NCBI RefSeq assembly: GCF_021390645.1
Contig: NZ_JAJEJT010000004.1
Location: forward strand, 124,001 to 188,000
Source of the DNA: Paraburkholderia flagellata
GTDB taxonomy: Bacteria; Pseudomonadota; Gammaproteobacteria; Burkholderiales; Burkholderiaceae
Direction of reading: 5' to 3'
Length of the DNA: 64,000 nucleotides
Below are positions 27,447-35,861 of this stretch, one piece after another. The translations under genes and the position numbers were made by a program. Under the pieces are notes generated by a model. The model was not told the DNA's origin. It saw only the letters and a list, made by a program, of their open reading frames with translations, and ran no database searches. Numbering within the stretch: position 1 is the first letter of the stretch; every line of letters starts with the position of its first letter.

Positions 27447-28823
27447 ATGAATCGTATCAGCGATACCGGAGGGCCTTCCTCCCTCTCCGCGCTCGACCGC
27501 TACTTCGGCATCCGGGCGGCAGGTTCGAGCGTGAAGGTCGAAATCGTCGGCGGCATCACGACGTTTTTGACGTCGATGTACATCATCGTCGTCAATCCCG
27601 GCATTCTTTCGCAGGGCGGCGTGCCATTTCCAGCCGCGCTCACCGCCACCGTGATCGTGAGCTTCCTTGGCAGCTGCGCGATGGGGCTCTACGCGCGCAA
27701 TCCCGTGCTCGTGGCACCCGGCATGGGCATGAACGCATTGTTTGCTTTCGTGTTGGTGCATGGCGCAGGCATGTCGTGGCAAACGGCGCTTGGCTGCGTG
27801 TTCTGGTCGGGCGTGATCTTCGCACTGCTCGCGTCGTTCAATGTGCGCAAACTCGTCGTCGATGCGATTCCCGCCAACCTGCGCCATGCGGTGTCTTGCG
27901 GCATCGGTCTCTTCATCAGTCTGATTGGGCTTGTGAACGCGAAGTTCATCGTCAGCGATCCCGTCACGATCGTGCACGGGACGCATCTGAACGCCGTCAT
28001 CGTCACGTTCCTCGTCGGGCTCGCGGTCGCGAGCGTGCTCGTTGCGCGGCGCGTCACGGGCGCGCTGATGATCGGTATCGTTGTGACCACGCTGCTAGCA
28101 ATACCGATCGGGCGCTGGTGGGGCGACGGCACGGCCTACTGGCCCGCCGCGATTGCGACGAAGACGCTCGTCAACTGGAAGGGGCTTTTCGCCGTCCCGG
28201 ACTTCTCGGCCATTGGTCAGCTCGATTTGCTCGGTGCGCTGAAGTTCGCCTACTGGCCCTTCATCTTCGTGATGCTGTTCACGTCGTTCTTCGACGCGCT
28301 TTCGACATTCATGGCCGTGTCGGAGGCGGGCAATCTGCTCGACGAAAACGGCAATCCGCGCAACATCCGGGAATCGATGATCGTCGACTCGCTGTCCGCG
28401 CTCGTTTCGGGGCCGCTCGGCACGAGTCCTGCGAACGCCTATATTGAATCGGCGGCCGGCATTTCCGCGGGCGGGCGCACGGGCCTGGTCGCCGTAGTCG
28501 CGGGACTGTGCTTTCTCCCGTTCCTGTTCCTCTCGCCGCTGCTCTCGCTCGTGCCGGCGATCGCGACTGCGCCTGCGCTGATTCTCGTCGGCGTTTTCAT
28601 GATGGAATCGATCACGAAGATCGAATGGCATCAATTCGACGAAGCGATCCCGGCGTTCATTGCGATGATTCTGATTCCGCTAACTTATTCGATCAGTGAC
28701 GGCATCGCATGGGGCTTTCTGAGCTTCGTCGTGCTGAAACTGTTCATGGGACGAGTCAAGGAAGTCAAACCGGCGATGTGGGTGGTCGCCGCGCTTTCGG
28801 TACTCTTGCTCGCCCAACTTTGA
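27447..28823 (+). CDS. NCS2/AzgA-type purine (guanine/hypoxanthine/adenine) permease, 458 aa
   Basis: Inner-membrane proton symporter with about 12-14 hydrophobic segments. Family blocks: EIVGGITTFLTSMYIIVVNP near the start, VLVAPGMGMNALFAFVLVHG, FVMLFTSFFDALSTFMAVSE and GTSPANAYIESAAGISAGGRT. These place it with AzgA/GhxP-like hypoxanthine-guanine-adenine permeases rather than the xanthine/uracil branch. The ATG at 27447 has GAGG 8 bases before it. Single gene with an inverted repeat in its leader. Confidence 0.92.
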   Translation: MNRISDTGGPSSLSALDRYFGIRAAGSSVKVEIVGGITTFLTSMYIIVVNPGILSQGGVPFPAALTATVIVSFLGSCAMGLYARNPVLVAPGMGMNALFAFVLVHGAGMSWQTALGCVFWSGVIFALLASFNVRKLVVDAIPANLRHAVSCGIGLFISLIGLVNAKFIVSDPVTIVHGTHLNAVIVTFLVGLAVASVLVARRVTGALMIGIVVTTLLAIPIGRWWGDGTAYWPAAIATKTLVNWKGLFAVPDFSAIGQLDLLGALKFAYWPFIFVMLFTSFFDALSTFMAVSEAGNLLDENGNPRNIRESMIVDSLSALVSGPLGTSPANAYIESAAGISAGGRTGLVAVVAGLCFLPFLFLSPLLSLVPAIATAPALILVGVFMMESITKIEWHQFDEAIPAFIAMILIPLTYSISDGIAWGFLSFVVLKLFMGRVKEVKPAMWVVAALSVLLLAQL

Positions 28824-28839
28824 TTCCCTCGGTGAGTGC

Positions 28840-29043
28840 TCACACTTCCATGGGCTCAGGGCGGACGAACACGGTGTTGCGCTCTAGATTCGAGGTCGCC
28901 GTGGAACCGCCGATCACGAGTGTTTTCTGTTTGATAGAAACGGCGCAAGGGCTGTCCTCGCGCATTTGCGCCTTCGCGGTTTGATATGCGCCCAGCGAGG
29001 CGGCAGTAACGAGGAGCGACAGCGCGATCAGTTCTCTTTTCAT
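28840..29043 (-). CDS. Small secreted protein, 67 aa
   Basis: Signal peptide at residues 1-25 (LIALSLLVTAASLGAYQTAKA) followed by a 42-residue mature part with one Cys and several charged residues; no domain is recognised. It is convergent with the purine permease gene. Small proteins of this type are common in Burkholderia; the function is unknown. Confidence 0.5.
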   Translation of the reverse strand: MKRELIALSLLVTAASLGAYQTAKAQMREDSPCAVSIKQKTLVIGGSTATSNLERNTVFVRPEPMEV

Positions 29044-29094
29044 GACGTAGCAGGTGGGAAAGGCAGCGGCAGGTATGGTTGAGCGCTGCACCGG

Positions 29095-29226
29095 TCAGGA
29101 TTTGCTTTGTTCGGCGCTCACGGCCCGTGTGACGCTCGCACCGTATTCGCAGATATGGCCCAGTGCGAGCGTACCGAGACCCGCAACCAGGAATGCGAGA
29201 AAAATCCGCTTGAGAGTGAAGTCCAT
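29095..29226 (-). CDS. Small single-span membrane protein, 43 aa
   Basis: ATG at 29226 with GGGGAAA just upstream. One hydrophobic segment (IFLAFLVAGLGTLALG) between a basic start and a polar tail with one Cys. The function is unknown; it is next to another small secreted protein on the same strand. Confidence 0.4.
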   Translation of the reverse strand: MDFTLKRIFLAFLVAGLGTLALGHICEYGASVTRAVSAEQSKS

Positions 29227-29523
29227 GATTTCCCCAAGGTCAGCCGGGAAGCCCGTCGGCATCGTGGGCGAGACGGCTGAAGCATCAAATTGAAAAGTCA
29301 ACTATACCGGCACTGTAATGTATTTGTATGCGTCATCCGGTCGCCAATGAGCGCTTAAGCCCCTCCTCCTGCGCGCAGGTTGACGGTCTTCGCGCGCGGC
29401 TAGCCTTGATTCAGGGTATGTGAGCCGGGCTTTAGCGACTCTTGAGAGACAAAGCCGTGTTGCCGTCCTCTCCCATTCGAACGACGCCGCGTACGCGGGG
29501 CTTGCCTGACTGAGAAGTGGCTT

Positions 29524-29765
29524 ATGGAAAGCGCCAAACTCGAACGGTTCCCCGACGCACTCGCTTTACGTGCGCTCGAGCCGCTCGGCGACGAGCAGCG
29601 ACGCAGGCTGGTCGCAGCCATGTCTGAGGTTGAGCGTTTGCTACAGGCATCTCCGGTGCAATTTTCGCTTGAGACGCCGGAAAGCGATGAAGCGAAGTCT
29701 GCTTTAAGCAATACTTCGGCAAACTCAACGAGCGCTTTGGGGCAGGATTCGACCCATCTATTAGC
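29524..29765 (+). pseudogene. Frameshifted remnant of a MarR-GNAT type regulator/acetyltransferase
   Basis: The first part reads RALEPLGDEQRRRLVAAMSE and VERLLQASPVQFSLETPESD, matching the end of the MarR half of fused MarR/GNAT proteins. Near 29692-29697 the frame shifts: the continuing family sequence (CFKQYFGKLNERFGAGFDPS) is found in another frame. Both the DNA-binding start and most of the GNAT domain are missing, so it is a relic rather than a working gene. Confidence 0.6.
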
Positions 29766-30048
29766 CTGTTATTTTTCGGCCTCCTGAATACTCTCACCTC
29801 AACTGTCTGTTTGCCGTGTCCGCGACTGTCCCGAACTACCGGACGCGCCCGAACAGGCAATCAGCCTCACGACCTACGCGCGGAGTAGACCGGTCGCAAG
29901 CTCGAGCGCGGGCTGGCGGGTCACTGAATCCTGGTGTATCACAGCATGCAAGTTGCATAATACCGAGGACCGAATGCGCGGCGAGGTTCACTCAAGCCTG
30001 TTCATTCGACGCCGGTTTACTAACGTTGTTTGCGGCGGAGGCCTCCAG

Positions 30049-31302
30049 ATGACACAGTCCAGCTTCGACGTCGTGATCGCGGGCGGTGGCCTTGGGGGCG
30101 CCGCGCTTGGCCGCGCACTGGCAGGTGCCGGGGCGCACACGCTCATTGTCGAGCGCGAAACGACGTTCAGGGACCGCGTGCGTGGCGAGGGCATTTTCCC
30201 GTGGGGCGTGGTCGAAGCCAGCGCGCTCGGGATTGATCGCCTGCTTCTCGAGGATGGGGCGCACGTGGTGCCCTTCTGGAAGAAATACTCGGGACCGGGT
30301 GGTAGCGATTGCCGGGACCTTGCCGCCACGACTCCCGCACACACTGTGTGTCTGAATTTTTTTCACCCGGCGATGCAGCGCACCCTGCTCGACGCGGCAG
30401 CAGCATCCGGGGCGATTGTGCTGCGCGGCGCCGAGGTGGTGGGCATCGAACCCGGTGACGCACCGGGTAAGGCGCCGGTTGCCGAGATACGTACGGACGA
30501 AGGCAAACATCGGGTGAAGGCGCGCCTCGTGGTCGGCGCCGACGGTAGCAGGTCGGTAGTGCGCCGGACCGCGGGCTTTTCTCTTAATCAGGATTCCGGA
30601 CGACTGGTTGTTTCCGGGGTCCTGTACGAAGGGCTGGATGCCCCGGAAGACGCGATCCACCACTTTCAGCGCCCGGCATTGGGCCAGACCGCACTGATCT
30701 ATCCGATCGGCAGCCAGCGATTTCGCACGTATTTTGTCTCATGCGTCGCGCACCTTGCGCGGCCCATCAGCGGGAATGGGCACACAGGCGAATTCCTGGA
30801 CGCGTGTGTCGACACGGGCGTGCCGCGCGACTGGTTCGAACACGCACGCGTCATTGGTCCACTGGCGGCATATCCGGGTGCAGATACGTGGGTCGACCAT
30901 CCCTGCAACGGCGGCGTGGTGCTGGTTGGCGACGCCGCGGCGGCCAGTGACCCGTCCTGGGGAGGCGGCCTGTCGTTGACACTGCGTGACGTCAGGGTAC
31001 TTCTTCACCGTTTGCTTGCGGGCGATGACTGGGACGCCGCTGCGCACGCGTACGCTTTTGAGCACGACCGATACTACGCCGCCCTGCACCGTCTGCACGA
31101 TTGGCTCGCCCAACTGCTATACGAACGAGGAAAGATGGCTGACGAGCGCCGCGCCCGCGTTCTGCCGTGCCTGGCGATGGAGCCCGATCGCGTGCCCGAT
31201 ATCAGAGGGCTGGGGCCTGAGGCGCCATCGGACGAAACCGCGCGCCGCCGATTTTTCGTCGAGGATGGGATTTTGCCGCCCAGCAAATGCGGCGCATCCT
31301 GA
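30049..31302 (+). CDS. FAD-dependent monooxygenase (PHBH-fold), 417 aa
   Basis: N-terminal FAD site VVIAGGGLGGAALGRALAGAG (residues 8-28) with the distal Glu in IVERE, the RxxGEGI motif near 45-50, ARLVVGADGSRSVVRR (about 160-175, the DG motif) and the second FAD motif VVLVGDAAAASDP with GGGLSLTLRD (about 295-320). This is the flavoprotein hydroxylase/geranylgeranyl-reductase-like superfamily. The ATG at 30049 follows GGAGG. It stands alone, so the substrate is not indicated. Confidence 0.88.
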   Translation: MTQSSFDVVIAGGGLGGAALGRALAGAGAHTLIVERETTFRDRVRGEGIFPWGVVEASALGIDRLLLEDGAHVVPFWKKYSGPGGSDCRDLAATTPAHTVCLNFFHPAMQRTLLDAAAASGAIVLRGAEVVGIEPGDAPGKAPVAEIRTDEGKHRVKARLVVGADGSRSVVRRTAGFSLNQDSGRLVVSGVLYEGLDAPEDAIHHFQRPALGQTALIYPIGSQRFRTYFVSCVAHLARPISGNGHTGEFLDACVDTGVPRDWFEHARVIGPLAAYPGADTWVDHPCNGGVVLVGDAAAASDPSWGGGLSLTLRDVRVLLHRLLAGDDWDAAAHAYAFEHDRYYAALHRLHDWLAQLLYERGKMADERRARVLPCLAMEPDRVPDIRGLGPEAPSDETARRRFFVEDGILPPSKCGAS

Positions 31303-31503
31303 GCGGTACGGAAGTTTGCCAACGCCCGCTTGATCGAATGCATGTTGGGCTGTAAATGGCCCTTCGTGCAAAGGCCGCGCACTCTTCATCAACGTGAGCG
31401 GCTTTGGGGAGCACAGGTTCTAATCGATGACGGTATTTCGGGGTACAGGGCCATGAGCGGACTTTCGCCCCTCAACTGACTGGACCGCGTACCGTCGGAC
31501 ACC

Positions 31504-32433
31504 TCACTCACTATCGCGATCGGGCACCTTGCTCCAGCCGGGCCCTGGGTCGAACCACTTCGTGGCACGCGCTTTCGCTGCACTCTCCGGCCCGAGGTCG
31601 CGCTCATAGACTTGACCGGAATGGCTCACCATGAACGTTTTGATGCCCGTCTCGCCGTACTGCGCCGGCCAGGCAATGACCGCGAAGCCGCCAAACAGCT
31701 TGCCCTTAACAACGTAGTCATAGGCGCCACCAGGCGCGTTTGGCCCCTGTGACTCCAGAAGCTTGAAGTGATACCCGTAGTAGCCGGCGTTCTGCGCATT
31801 GCGCGAACTCGCATCAACGAACGCCGCGCCGAGCGGACTGGGCGTGTCATCCGGGCCGGTTGGCCAATACAGGCCGTCATGTTTACCGGGCGAACTGACC
31901 ATCTTCGAAGCGTAGGCGAGGACCCCTGCGCCATCGTGATTGCTCTGCGCGTATTCGCGCTGCGCGTCAAAGATCGCCATCATCGCCTGAATGACCGCCA
32001 GCTCGTTGCGGCCGATGCGCCGCAAGCGCATGTCTTCAGCGCCAGCCCGTGTATCGAAATGCCATCCCTGATCGCTCTTGACGATCGGAACCGGGAAGGT
32101 CCAGCCATCGTCGCCCACGACGATACGCGCGTGTCCGGCTTCCCCTGGCTCGATGGTATGGGACTTGGCCCACTCGGCCAGGAAGGTATCCCGCACTGGC
32201 GCGCCCAAGGGTGGAATCAGCTCACGAAAGTCGTTGCCGAAGATCTTGCGTAAGGTATCCTCACGATCCTTGATGACGGCGTCGCCAAACGCATTCATCG
32301 CTGCCTCTGGCGAACTGAAGTTTTGCTGTGCGTGCGCCTGGGGCACGGTCGCGACCGACAGCGCAACGGCTGCTGCGAGGTTCGCGAACGTCAGCGTCAG
32401 CAAACTGCGCATACCGCGTGGATGACTGTTCAT
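31504..32433 (-). CDS. Secreted DUF2950 protein, 309 aa
   Basis: Signal peptide residues about 1-35 ending AHAQ. The mature protein shows the DUF2950 pattern: SPEAAMNAFGDAVIKDREDT near the start, then VIVAQMM-like VIQAMMAIFDAQREYA, DGLYWPT and GYYGYHFKLLESQGP, AYDYVVKGKLFGGFAVIAWP. It follows the DUF3300 gene by 10 bases with its ribosome site (GAGGAGCG) inside the end of that gene. The two families are regularly paired in proteobacteria; their biochemical role is not established. Confidence 0.88.
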   Translation of the reverse strand: MNSHPRGMRSLLTLTFANLAAAVALSVATVPQAHAQQNFSSPEAAMNAFGDAVIKDREDTLRKIFGNDFRELIPPLGAPVRDTFLAEWAKSHTIEPGEAGHARIVVGDDGWTFPVPIVKSDQGWHFDTRAGAEDMRLRRIGRNELAVIQAMMAIFDAQREYAQSNHDGAGVLAYASKMVSSPGKHDGLYWPTGPDDTPSPLGAAFVDASSRNAQNAGYYGYHFKLLESQGPNAPGGAYDYVVKGKLFGGFAVIAWPAQYGETGIKTFMVSHSGQVYERDLGPESAAKARATKWFDPGPGWSKVPDRDSE

Positions 32434-32443
32434 GCTTCGCTCC

Positions 32444-33748
32444 TCAGCGTCTGCCGCCGCGACCACCGCCGCCGCGCATACCACCGCCGCCCGCTGGCCG
32501 GTTAAAGCCCGAACCCTGCATGCTTCGGCTTCCCCTGTCGAAGTTGCGCTGCGAAACATTCCCGCTCGCCCCGACGCCAGAAAACGCGCCGTCGCGCCCG
32601 CTGCCATATCCACCGCCATAGCTCCCCCGATTGCCGTTGCTGACGCGGTTCGTATTGCCGGGGGAACTGCGATCGGCCACACCACCCCGGTTCGCGCCAG
32701 CGGAACGGTCTGCCGCCGACCCAATATTGCCTGCGCCGCCTCTGTCGGCGGTCGTGGGCCGGTTGCCCGCGCCCGGACGATCGGCCGTGGACACGCGGTT
32801 ACCTGCCTCGGCACCGCGTCCCCGATACTGTGACCGCCTGTCGGCCCCGGGCGCACCCGCGAACTTGTCGCGCGTGGCGTTGTCCCGGTAGGCGACGCCC
32901 TGACGATGGGCTGCATCGTGTTGCCAGCGGCCGCCCCTCTCTGCGTTCTTGCGCTTCGAACTGTCGAAGTTACGGTCGACGTTCCTCGCCCTGTCCGAAT
33001 CGATGTTGATGTCGCCTCCGCCCCAACACGAATTGCAGTCCGAGAAGATCGCACCGGCCGCAATAAGGCCGACGCCAAACGCGAGCCCCGCACCTGGATA
33101 GTAACCGGGGTAGTAGGCGGGATACGGTGGCCAGTAGTACGGCGGATAGGCCGGGTAACTCCATGCGCCGTACACGACGGCCGGGTCGTAAGCGGGCACA
33201 TAGATCACTTGTGGATTGGCGGGCTCGATCCGCACGATGGACGTCTCTCCAGTGGCCGCCGGCTCAACGAGGACCTGTTGCTGCTCGTTCGACTTCAGGT
33301 TCCCTGCTTCGTTTGCGCGCGAGCGCAACCGCTGCACCGCAGCGAACACGTCCTTTTGCTGTGCAAGGAACGCGTCGCCGAGCTTCTGCGTCCAGTCCAG
33401 CTTGTCATACATCGGCTCCAGGACCTGGGGGAATGCAACCAGAGACTTCACGCTGGTGTCCCAGGTCTGGTTCTGGACCGCCTGCACGGCGTCATCGCCC
33501 TTTAGATCAGGGTTCGCTTTCACCCAGCGCGCCGCATAGACGATTTCGAGCGGGTACGTGGACGCCATCAAGACCTGAGCCAGAACCGGGTCCGGATAGA
33601 GGGCGATCGGCGCAACCAGCGCTTCAATCTCCTCCGGCTTGTAGGGTGCGGGGCCGTCCGGACCGCGATCCGCAAAGGCAGGAGCCGCCACCAGCAGAAT
33701 CAGCCAGAAGAGTGCGGCCCTTATCCATCGTACGTTCCAGTTGGTCAT
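32444..33748 (-). CDS. Secreted DUF3300 protein with Gly/Arg/Asn-rich tail, 434 aa
   Basis: Signal peptide residues 1-26. The DUF3300 domain (about 35-240) contains EEIEALVAPIALYPDPVLAQ, LMASTYPLEIVYAARWVKAN and the Tyr/Pro-rich YPAYPPYYWPPYPAYYPGYY. Residues about 250-434 are low-complexity, with repeated ADR, GGAGN and RGSYGGGYG-type units, and are likely disordered. ATG at 33748 behind GGAAGGAGGGG. First gene of a two-gene operon with DUF2950. Probably periplasmic or surface located; function unknown. Confidence 0.88.
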   Translation of the reverse strand: MTNWNVRWIRAALFWLILLVAAPAFADRGPDGPAPYKPEEIEALVAPIALYPDPVLAQVLMASTYPLEIVYAARWVKANPDLKGDDAVQAVQNQTWDTSVKSLVAFPQVLEPMYDKLDWTQKLGDAFLAQQKDVFAAVQRLRSRANEAGNLKSNEQQQVLVEPAATGETSIVRIEPANPQVIYVPAYDPAVVYGAWSYPAYPPYYWPPYPAYYPGYYPGAGLAFGVGLIAAGAIFSDCNSCWGGGDINIDSDRARNVDRNFDSSKRKNAERGGRWQHDAAHRQGVAYRDNATRDKFAGAPGADRRSQYRGRGAEAGNRVSTADRPGAGNRPTTADRGGAGNIGSAADRSAGANRGGVADRSSPGNTNRVSNGNRGSYGGGYGSGRDGAFSGVGASGNVSQRNFDRGSRSMQGSGFNRPAGGGGMRGGGGRGGRR

Positions 33749-34448
33749 CTCCCCTCCTTCCGGCGGATGGTGGCGCGGAAAGCGATGCGTTCAATGCAGT
33801 GCAGCGACCCGTTGAAAGCAGCATGGCTGAATGATCGGCTGCTCGTGGTGTCAGCTCCGCGCTGAATCTCCGTTGGCGTCCGCGTGACAGTTTCCCGGCG
33901 GGAGGCTTTAGCCTATGCGCCGTTCCGCCTATTTGGTATCGGACCTTGGTCTGATCCTTAGACTACCAATTCCGCGATGTCTCCCGTCGATGGCAAGAGC
34001 CGGCCGCAAGGTCGGCTTAGGGTCGAAGAATCGCAGGTGGGGTTGTACCCGTGCGATGGGCAGTTCGGGGGCGGTTTCCGTCGAATGGAACAGGCGGCTG
34101 ATGATCGTCCCGGGGATCAACTATTTCGGCTGATACAGCTTGCGATTCTCTATTTCGTAATCCTTTTGATATTCTTGAAAAATCAAGAAGGCGGGACAGG
34201 AGCCGGCCTTCTTGCCGGCACCTAGGACCTAAGTCCGATTGACTGGGTCTCAGCACGTGGCACCCTTCGTCAAAGCTGTCCTTCCGCCGGGGCGGACCGT
34301 GCGCTGGCACGTCGGCGCTGGGATGCATGCGCGCTGCACGTTTGCGTCGCCTCGATGATCCCACCCGTCTGGTCGCCAGTGGCGCGAACACGGCAACAGA
34401 AGATCGTCGGCGTGGAATGCCTACACTCAACCTGCTTCGGAGATCGCC
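33749..34448. other. 700-bp intergenic stretch without a supportable gene
   Basis: Frames here lack ribosome sites and typical composition. A perfect TTCTTGA/TCAAGAA repeat near 34173-34190 and a GCCGGC-CTTCTT-GCCGGC repeat near 34201-34218 lie close together without a T-run. Promoters for the leftward DUF3300 operon and the rightward small gene must be here. Confidence 0.4.
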
Positions 34449-34706
34449 ATGTTTTCATGGACCCGGAAGTTCGCGGTCACGTTCATTGCGCTGCTTGTGA
34501 CAGCTTCCACGGGAACCTCATGGGCTACTGAACAGGCTCAACAACGTCGCGCCGGGCGTGATGTTCGCCAGGAAACGCGCCAGGGTTCGCGCCATACAAA
34601 GCAGGAATGCAGGGCGACGGACCAGAAGAGCAATTCGCAATGTCGGCAGGACAAGCGACAAACGAAGCAGAACGGCCGTCAAGCGGCCAGGGAGATCAAG
34701 TATTGA
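34449..34706 (+). CDS. Small secreted basic protein, 85 aa
   Basis: ATG with GGAGA five bases upstream. Signal peptide residues about 1-26 (FAVTFIALLVTASTGTSWA), then a 58-residue mature part made almost only of Arg, Lys, Gln, Glu, Asp and Asn with two Cys. It is very hydrophilic and probably unstructured or helical. No family assigned; it could bind polyanions in the periplasm, which is inference. Confidence 0.55.
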   Translation: MFSWTRKFAVTFIALLVTASTGTSWATEQAQQRRAGRDVRQETRQGSRHTKQECRATDQKSNSQCRQDKRQTKQNGRQAAREIKY

Positions 34707-34840
34707 GTGTTCGCGCTCACGTGCCCAGCCTGGCACTGATCCGGCACCATGCGGCAGAGCCACATGTTGAATGGTTGCAAGTGACAGATCGAGAGAAAAC
34801 GCGGAAATCACTTCGTCCTGCGAATCAATTATCCAGTTAG

Positions 34841-34868
34841 AAAAATAGCTGCCCGATCATAGGGCAGC
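34841..34868 (-). terminator. Intrinsic terminator of the IclR gene
   Basis: On the minus strand GCTGCCC-TATGATC-GGGCAGC is followed by TATTTTT. It lies about 25 bases beyond the IclR stop at 34893 and ends cluster A. Confidence 0.8.
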
Positions 34869-34892
34869 CATCGTGGGGTTCGGCGAGCCAGG

Positions 34893-35729
34893 TTATGCCA
34901 CCGGCCTTGAAAGCGCCAGCGTACTGGGCCCCGCATACCCGAGCAGCGCCGACACTTCCGCCGCGCCGCGCGCGATCAGCGCCTTGAAGCGCTCCATGCC
35001 CGGCACGCCTCGGCTTACCGGCGTGCCCATCACGAGCACCGCGATCACCGCGCCCGACTCGTCGCGGATCGGCGCGGCAAAGCCCACCACATCGGCGGAA
35101 CTCTGCTCGACCGTGACGGCCACGCCGGTCTCGGCCACTTCCTTGAGGAGCGCCTTCAACTCGCGCTTTTGCGTGCGCGTGGCAGGCGTGTGGGCACGCA
35201 ACTCGGCTGTGCGGAAATACTCGGTCTGCTGCGCCTCGCTCATTGCGGCCAGCAACACGCGCCCGCCCGAGGAGGAAAACAGTTCGCGCCGCTCGCCTAT
35301 GCCCGCAATGAAGCGGATCGCACTGCGGCTCTGAGCCGACATCACATAGACCATGGAAGGCCGGTCGCTCGCGAGCTGGCCGATCAGGATCGTTTCGCCC
35401 GCTTCGAGCGCCAGGCGCTCCATCACCGGGCGTGCGATTTCGGGAAAGCGTCGTTGCGCGACGATGGCCGCACCGAGCTTGAATGCTTCTACGCCGAGCG
35501 CGTATTTGCCGCCGTCATGCGTGAGATAGTGCGCGTGCGTGAGCGCGCGCAGCAGCGCAAGGAGGCTCGTTTTCGGCGTGGCGCTCAAGTCCGCGAGTTC
35601 GGTGAGCGTGGCGCCCTGCGGATGGTCGGCGAGAATGCGCAGCACCTGCACGATGCGCGTAGTGGCCCGCGGCCCGGGCGACACGGTGGATTCGGTGCCC
35701 GGTTCACGGTCTTCGGAGTGGTGCGCCAT
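34893..35729 (-). CDS. IclR-family regulator of cluster A, 278 aa
   Basis: Winged HTH at about 20-85 (IVQVLRILADHPQGATLTEL, ADLSATPKTSLLALLRAL) and the IclR effector domain (about 95-270: MERLALEAGETILIGQLASD, FFSSSGGR-like LFSSSGGRVLLAAM, VAVTVEQSSADVVGFAAPI). The ATG at 35729 is preferred over 35768 because a perfect TATAAT overlaps the upstream candidate codon, suggesting that position is promoter. It lies downstream of the CoA-transferase on the same strand and probably controls the divergent promoter at 38.5-38.8 kb. Confidence 0.88.
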   Translation of the reverse strand: MAHHSEDREPGTESTVSPGPRATTRIVQVLRILADHPQGATLTELADLSATPKTSLLALLRALTHAHYLTHDGGKYALGVEAFKLGAAIVAQRRFPEIARPVMERLALEAGETILIGQLASDRPSMVYVMSAQSRSAIRFIAGIGERRELFSSSGGRVLLAAMSEAQQTEYFRTAELRAHTPATRTQKRELKALLKEVAETGVAVTVEQSSADVVGFAAPIRDESGAVIAVLVMGTPVSRGVPGMERFKALIARGAAEVSALLGYAGPSTLALSRPVA

Positions 35730-35861
35730 GGATCGATTGACGGTTGAACGGTGCGAAAAATTATACATGCCGCTCTGCTCTCGAAAGGAATGCGAACCAG
35801 CCGTGACGATATGGCCTGTGCCTGCTCAAACGGATTGCTCCTGCTCGCCGCGCGTATGTAG

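Noticed and set aside
35729..35768. Longer IclR start at 35768
   Set aside because: A perfect TATAAT overlaps that codon, more consistent with promoter than coding sequence; not fully excluded.
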